64,000 nt of DNA from an uncultured Bacteroidales bacterium (lineage in GTDB: Bacteria; Bacteroidota; Bacteroidia; Bacteroidales; Bacteroidaceae): positions 1-64,000 of the forward strand of contig CACYLU010000012.1 in the NCBI GenBank assembly GCA_902775375.1, in the 5' to 3' direction. The notes beneath the pieces were generated by a model. It was given only the letters and a program-made list of their open reading frames with translations, ran no database searches and was not told where the DNA came from. This document shows, piece after piece, positions 61,117-64,000 of the stretch. Numbering within the stretch: position 1 is the first letter of the stretch; each line of letters starts with the position of its first letter. Both the position numbers and the translations under genes were made by a program.

Positions 61117-62817
61117 ATGAAGAAATTTATTGTACTGATAATGACTATGATGGTGACCTTCTTGGCACAGGCACAGACTCCTGCACAGAACGCAGAAGTG
61201 AAGCTTACCGAGATGAAAGGTCTGCAACAGAAGGCATACGTGTATCGTGAGATGGGCATGGGCGACCTTACCTTGGAAACTGGTCATCTGAATGGTTTTA
61301 CCCCTTTCTATCTGGTGTATCCTGACAAGAAAGTGGATGAGTCGCAGGCTCTGGACCTGATAAAGGAGCTGGGTATTGATCAGCAGTTGAAGCAGTTTGG
61401 CATCAGCTTTGGTGTGGTGAACCCAGTAGGTGATACCTATAACAACGATGTTGATCTCAAGGCATTCCAGACAATGGTGGATAGTCTGCGTACTTTTGCC
61501 AATCTCAAAATCATCGGCATCGGCAATGGCGCAACCTTTGTGAACCAAGTGATTGCCAATAATGCAGGCGAGGTGGCTGGCATTGTGAGCATCAACGGTA
61601 AGGCAGGCAAGGCTGTGGCCAATGCGGCACCCGTTCCAGCTTTCATCGTAGGCAAGAATGCTGCTAACATTGCCAAAGCTTATATAGCTACCAACAAGGC
61701 GAAACTTACTGCCAAGGAGAAGCAGATGCAGATATATACCAATGCCGATGAGCCGCTGCTGCGTGTGGTGGTAAGTAACACTACTACTCAGACTTTGGGA
61801 GAAATATTCAAGGATGCTTGGGAAACCTTGCTAAATAAGAACTACCGCTTCAATAACTATCGTCATACATGGTATGAGGGACAGAAACATGGGCAGTATG
61901 GCACTTACGAATTAGAACCATTCCTGAATCTCGACGAACTGAAGGTGAAGCGCAATATCGTAGTGAACGAGGACCGTTTCGGGCAGACGAAGACATTGTG
62001 GTATGAATATATTCCAGAGGGTGTGATGAGTGCAGAGAAAGGCAGTGTGCCATTGGTGTTGCTGCTGCATGGCAATAACAATGATCCTCGTACACAGGCT
62101 GACACATCAGGCTGGATCCAAGTAGCTGCCAAGGAGAAAATATTCGTGGCTGAACTGGAATGGCAAGGCAAACCTGGTTATGCAGCAATGGGCCATGATG
62201 GCATAGAGACCACGGTGATGCAACTGGTGCAGAAATATCCGCAAATAGACCCATCCCGCATCTATACTGAAGGCTTGTCGGCTGGTGCTATGACATCAAG
62301 CGCATTAGGTGTCAAGAAATCACATCTGTTTGCTGCCATCGGTGCCATGAGCGGAGGTCTCTTCCCAGGTGGTGGCGTGTTTGGTGGTGATGCTATCTAC
62401 AATGAGGCAGTGCAGAAACGTGGTTTTGTAGAAACGGCATATGTAGGTGTGTTCGGTACTGATGATGCAGTAATCCGCTATCCTAAGGCCAACGACTGGA
62501 AAGGTAACAGCGTAATCAATGCGTGGAAAGTATATGAGACTATGAATGGTATGGATGTGGTTGAGGACTATGACTTTAGCAAGAATGAAGCTTTTGGTCA
62601 GGCAGTGCAGAACCCAACTACCATCAAAACCAACAAGGGCGATGGCATCACGATGGAGATTGGTTACCTTAACAAAGGAAATGTGCCTTTGATGAAGCTG
62701 GTGGCAGTGATGCACTATGGTCATTGGAACTTCCAGCCTGCCGCTCAGGTGATGTGGGACCACTTCAAGCATTTCTCTCGTGATGTGAAGACAAAGAAAC
62801 TGATTTATCATCCATAA
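61117..62817 (+). CDS. Secreted PHB-depolymerase/feruloyl-esterase-like alpha/beta hydrolase
   Basis: The 566-aa secreted protein starts at MKKFIVLIMTMMVTFLAQAQ (signal peptide). The C-terminal half (about 285-566) is a polyhydroxybutyrate-depolymerase-type esterase domain: LVLLLHGNNNDP (oxyanion region, about 321-332), nucleophile elbow TEGLSAGAMTS (about 391-401), and the His in VMHYGHWNFQPA near the end. The N-terminal half (about 30-220) also looks like an alpha/beta-hydrolase lobe, but its elbow is IGIGNGATF, with Asn for Ser. A sugar-ester or polyester substrate is possible. A small lipoprotein gene follows 25 bp on. Confidence 0.82.
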   Translation: MKKFIVLIMTMMVTFLAQAQTPAQNAEVKLTEMKGLQQKAYVYREMGMGDLTLETGHLNGFTPFYLVYPDKKVDESQALDLIKELGIDQQLKQFGISFGVVNPVGDTYNNDVDLKAFQTMVDSLRTFANLKIIGIGNGATFVNQVIANNAGEVAGIVSINGKAGKAVANAAPVPAFIVGKNAANIAKAYIATNKAKLTAKEKQMQIYTNADEPLLRVVVSNTTTQTLGEIFKDAWETLLNKNYRFNNYRHTWYEGQKHGQYGTYELEPFLNLDELKVKRNIVVNEDRFGQTKTLWYEYIPEGVMSAEKGSVPLVLLLHGNNNDPRTQADTSGWIQVAAKEKIFVAELEWQGKPGYAAMGHDGIETTVMQLVQKYPQIDPSRIYTEGLSAGAMTSSALGVKKSHLFAAIGAMSGGLFPGGGVFGGDAIYNEAVQKRGFVETAYVGVFGTDDAVIRYPKANDWKGNSVINAWKVYETMNGMDVVEDYDFSKNEAFGQAVQNPTTIKTNKGDGITMEIGYLNKGNVPLMKLVAVMHYGHWNFQPAAQVMWDHFKHFSRDVKTKKLIYHP

Positions 62818-62842
62818 ATAACTGAAAAGAAGCTTATTTGAT

Positions 62843-63499
62843 ATGAAAAGAATAAAATTAATGATGATGGTGCTGGCCACAGCTGTAATGGTGGGTTGTG
62901 GCTCTTTGGGAACTATGGGAGGCACAAGTGGTGGCAATAGCACTATCGGTTCTGGTGCTTTGGGTGGCATATTGGACATCCTGAGCAATCCCAATACCAT
63001 AGGTAACGTAATATCTAGTGTGATAGGAACAAACAAACTAACACAGGCTCAGTTGATTGGTACTTGGAATTACTATGGTCCTGGAGTGGCTTTTACCTCA
63101 GAAAAAGCGTTGGCCAATGCTGGTGGTGAGGTGGCAGCCGCACGCATCAAGGAAAAACTGCAGCCTACATATAACAATTTAAACTTATCGGCTTCGAACA
63201 CAGTTTTTACATATAACGAAGACAAATCTTTTTCTGCCAAAATCAAGGGCATTCCTCTGTCGGGTAGCTATACCTACGATGAAGCATCAGGCAAGATTAC
63301 CTATAAGACACTGTTGCTGAGCTTTAATGGCTATGCTAAACGCAACACCAATGGTATAGCCGTATTGTTTGAAGCCAAGCAGTTGCTAAAAGTATTGCAA
63401 ACCATCACGGCACTGAGTGGTAACCAGACCTTAGAGGTGATAGGTGAGGTAAGTAAGCAGTACGACAACGTGCGTCTGGGCTTCGATGTGACAAAATAG
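62843..63499 (+). CDS. DUF4923 family lipoprotein
   Basis: The 218-aa protein has a lipoprotein signal (VLATAVMVGC). It then has a Gly/Ser-rich linker and a domain with LIGTWNYYGPGVAFTSEKALANAGG (split motif LIGTWNYYGPG and AFTSEKALANAGG), YNEDKSFSAKIKGIPLSGSY and a lipocalin-like beta pattern. This matches DUF4923 of Bacteroidales, function unknown. It follows the esterase closely and precedes the symporter by 7 bp, so the three may be one unit. Confidence 0.85.
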   Translation: MKRIKLMMMVLATAVMVGCGSLGTMGGTSGGNSTIGSGALGGILDILSNPNTIGNVISSVIGTNKLTQAQLIGTWNYYGPGVAFTSEKALANAGGEVAAARIKEKLQPTYNNLNLSASNTVFTYNEDKSFSAKIKGIPLSGSYTYDEASGKITYKTLLLSFNGYAKRNTNGIAVLFEAKQLLKVLQTITALSGNQTLEVIGEVSKQYDNVRLGFDVTK

Positions 63500-63506
63500 T
63501 CAACGT

Positions 63507-64000
63507 ATGAACGTGTTTCAAAAGTTGAGCCGATGGTTGGCTGGCAATGCCTCATGGGTGGTAATTGCAGCAGCTGTATTTACTTTCTTCCTGCCATCGG
63601 CTTTCAATTGGGTGAGAGGAAATACACAGACCGTCATTCTGGGTATTATCATGCTCACCATGGGACTGACTTTGACTACTGAAGATTTCAAAATATTGGC
63701 CCGAAGGCCATTTGATATCTTGATTGGTGCCTGTGCCCAGTTTTTCATCATGCCTTGTGTAGCTTATCTGCTGGTGCATGTATTCCAGTTGGAGCCAGCT
63801 TTAGCATTGGGCATTTTGTTGGTGGGCTGCTGTCCGGGTGGAGTGTCGAGCAACATTATGTCATACCTTTGTCACGGCGATGTGGCTTTTTCTGTGGGCA
63901 TGACTTGTGCCTCTACCTTGCTTGCACCAGTGATGACGCCCCTGCTGATGCAATTTACTGCAGGAGAAATCATAGAGATTGATGCCATTGGAATGTTTGT
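63507..64000 (+). CDS. Bile acid:sodium symporter family protein (partial)
   Basis: The frame runs open from ATG 63507 to the window edge (164 codons) and continues beyond. It reads MNVFQKLSRWLAGNASWVVI, with hydrophobic segments, then GIIMLTMGLTLTTEDFK, LGILLVGCCPGGVSSNIMSY and TLLAPVMTPLLM. These are the hallmark segments of the BASS (SBF) family, including the PGG..SN sodium-site motif. Members move bile acids, pantothenate or other organic anions with Na+. The C-terminal half is missing. Confidence 0.9.
   Translation, partial: MNVFQKLSRWLAGNASWVVIAAAVFTFFLPSAFNWVRGNTQTVILGIIMLTMGLTLTTEDFKILARRPFDILIGACAQFFIMPCVAYLLVHVFQLEPALALGILLVGCCPGGVSSNIMSYLCHGDVAFSVGMTCASTLLAPVMTPLLMQFTAGEIIEIDAIGMF

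Overview
The window reads as a chromosome segment of a Bacteroidales bacterium, probably from the Bacteroides/Phocaeicola/Prevotella-Segatella range; I cannot fix the genus. The evidence is a fused LpxC-FabZ protein, BACON/LRR_5 lipoproteins, many Bacteroidales-type families (DUF349, DUF3256, DUF4286, DUF4923, DUF5683, DUF5715, OMP_b-brl_3), and promoters of the Bacteroidetes form TTTG/TTG - 18 to 21 nt - TAnnTTTG upstream of many genes. Almost every long frame is a recognisable core gene.

Layout. 1-1477 is the edge of a probable integrative element: a zinc-finger protein with four tandem excisionase-type HTH modules, flanked by palindromes on one side and helically phased 10-bp repeats on the other. 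1478-4018 holds a BACON/LRR surface lipoprotein with a long, highly folded leader, then 1.2 kb without genes. 4019-24596 is core: alaS, a MerR regulator, the parA-parB-DUF5683-lytic transglycosylase-rel operon, surE-lpxB, rsfS-ftsH-cdsA, tRNA-Gln, a DUF349 protein, ksgA-mgtE and a flippase-like membrane protein. 24597-27464 is an accessory islet: a gene fragment, a GH99/WbsX-like lipoprotein and 1.07 kb without genes. 27465-36679 carries a GNAT enzyme, pheS and a forward run DUF4286-ruvC-pullulanase-ABC ATPase-two PAP2 phosphatases-nnr. 36783-43661 has a broken PepSY-like gene, DUF5715, truA, and the lipid A cluster lpxD-lpxC/fabZ-lpxA with a PRiA4_ORF3-like gene and miaA. 43757-58769 is a long reverse-strand stretch: purM-prfA-DUF4153-pyrF, an outer-membrane beta-barrel protein, lemA-TPM, a hydrolase, phoH-purC-aroE, and pgeF-B3/4-M23 peptidase. 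58884-64000 runs forward: an EamA transporter, DUF3256, an esterase, DUF4923 and the start of a bile acid:Na+ symporter family protein.

The most unusual signal is not a gene. Three intergenic regions (about 3440-3915, 26899-27273 and 60619-60927) share one architecture with different repeat sequence. Short tandem repeats of 10, 8 or 9 bp sit on the left. The same units sit inverted on the right. In two of the three the centre is a perfect AT-only palindrome of 44 or 30 bp starting TTTATATTTATATAT. Each region also has an adjacent array of 16-bp motifs at an almost exact 22-bp period (consensus near GTTTAnnnGRAnTAAR). This looks like a family of composite elements, perhaps origin-like or protein-binding sites, whose iteron sequence diverges while the layout is kept. 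I do not recognise it as a described family.

Other points worth a look: a two-lesion PepSY pseudogene, face-to-face overlapping promoters between pheS and DUF4286, competing hairpins near 3252-3322, an ABC ATPase with one degenerate active site, and a two-lobed esterase whose first lobe lacks the serine.
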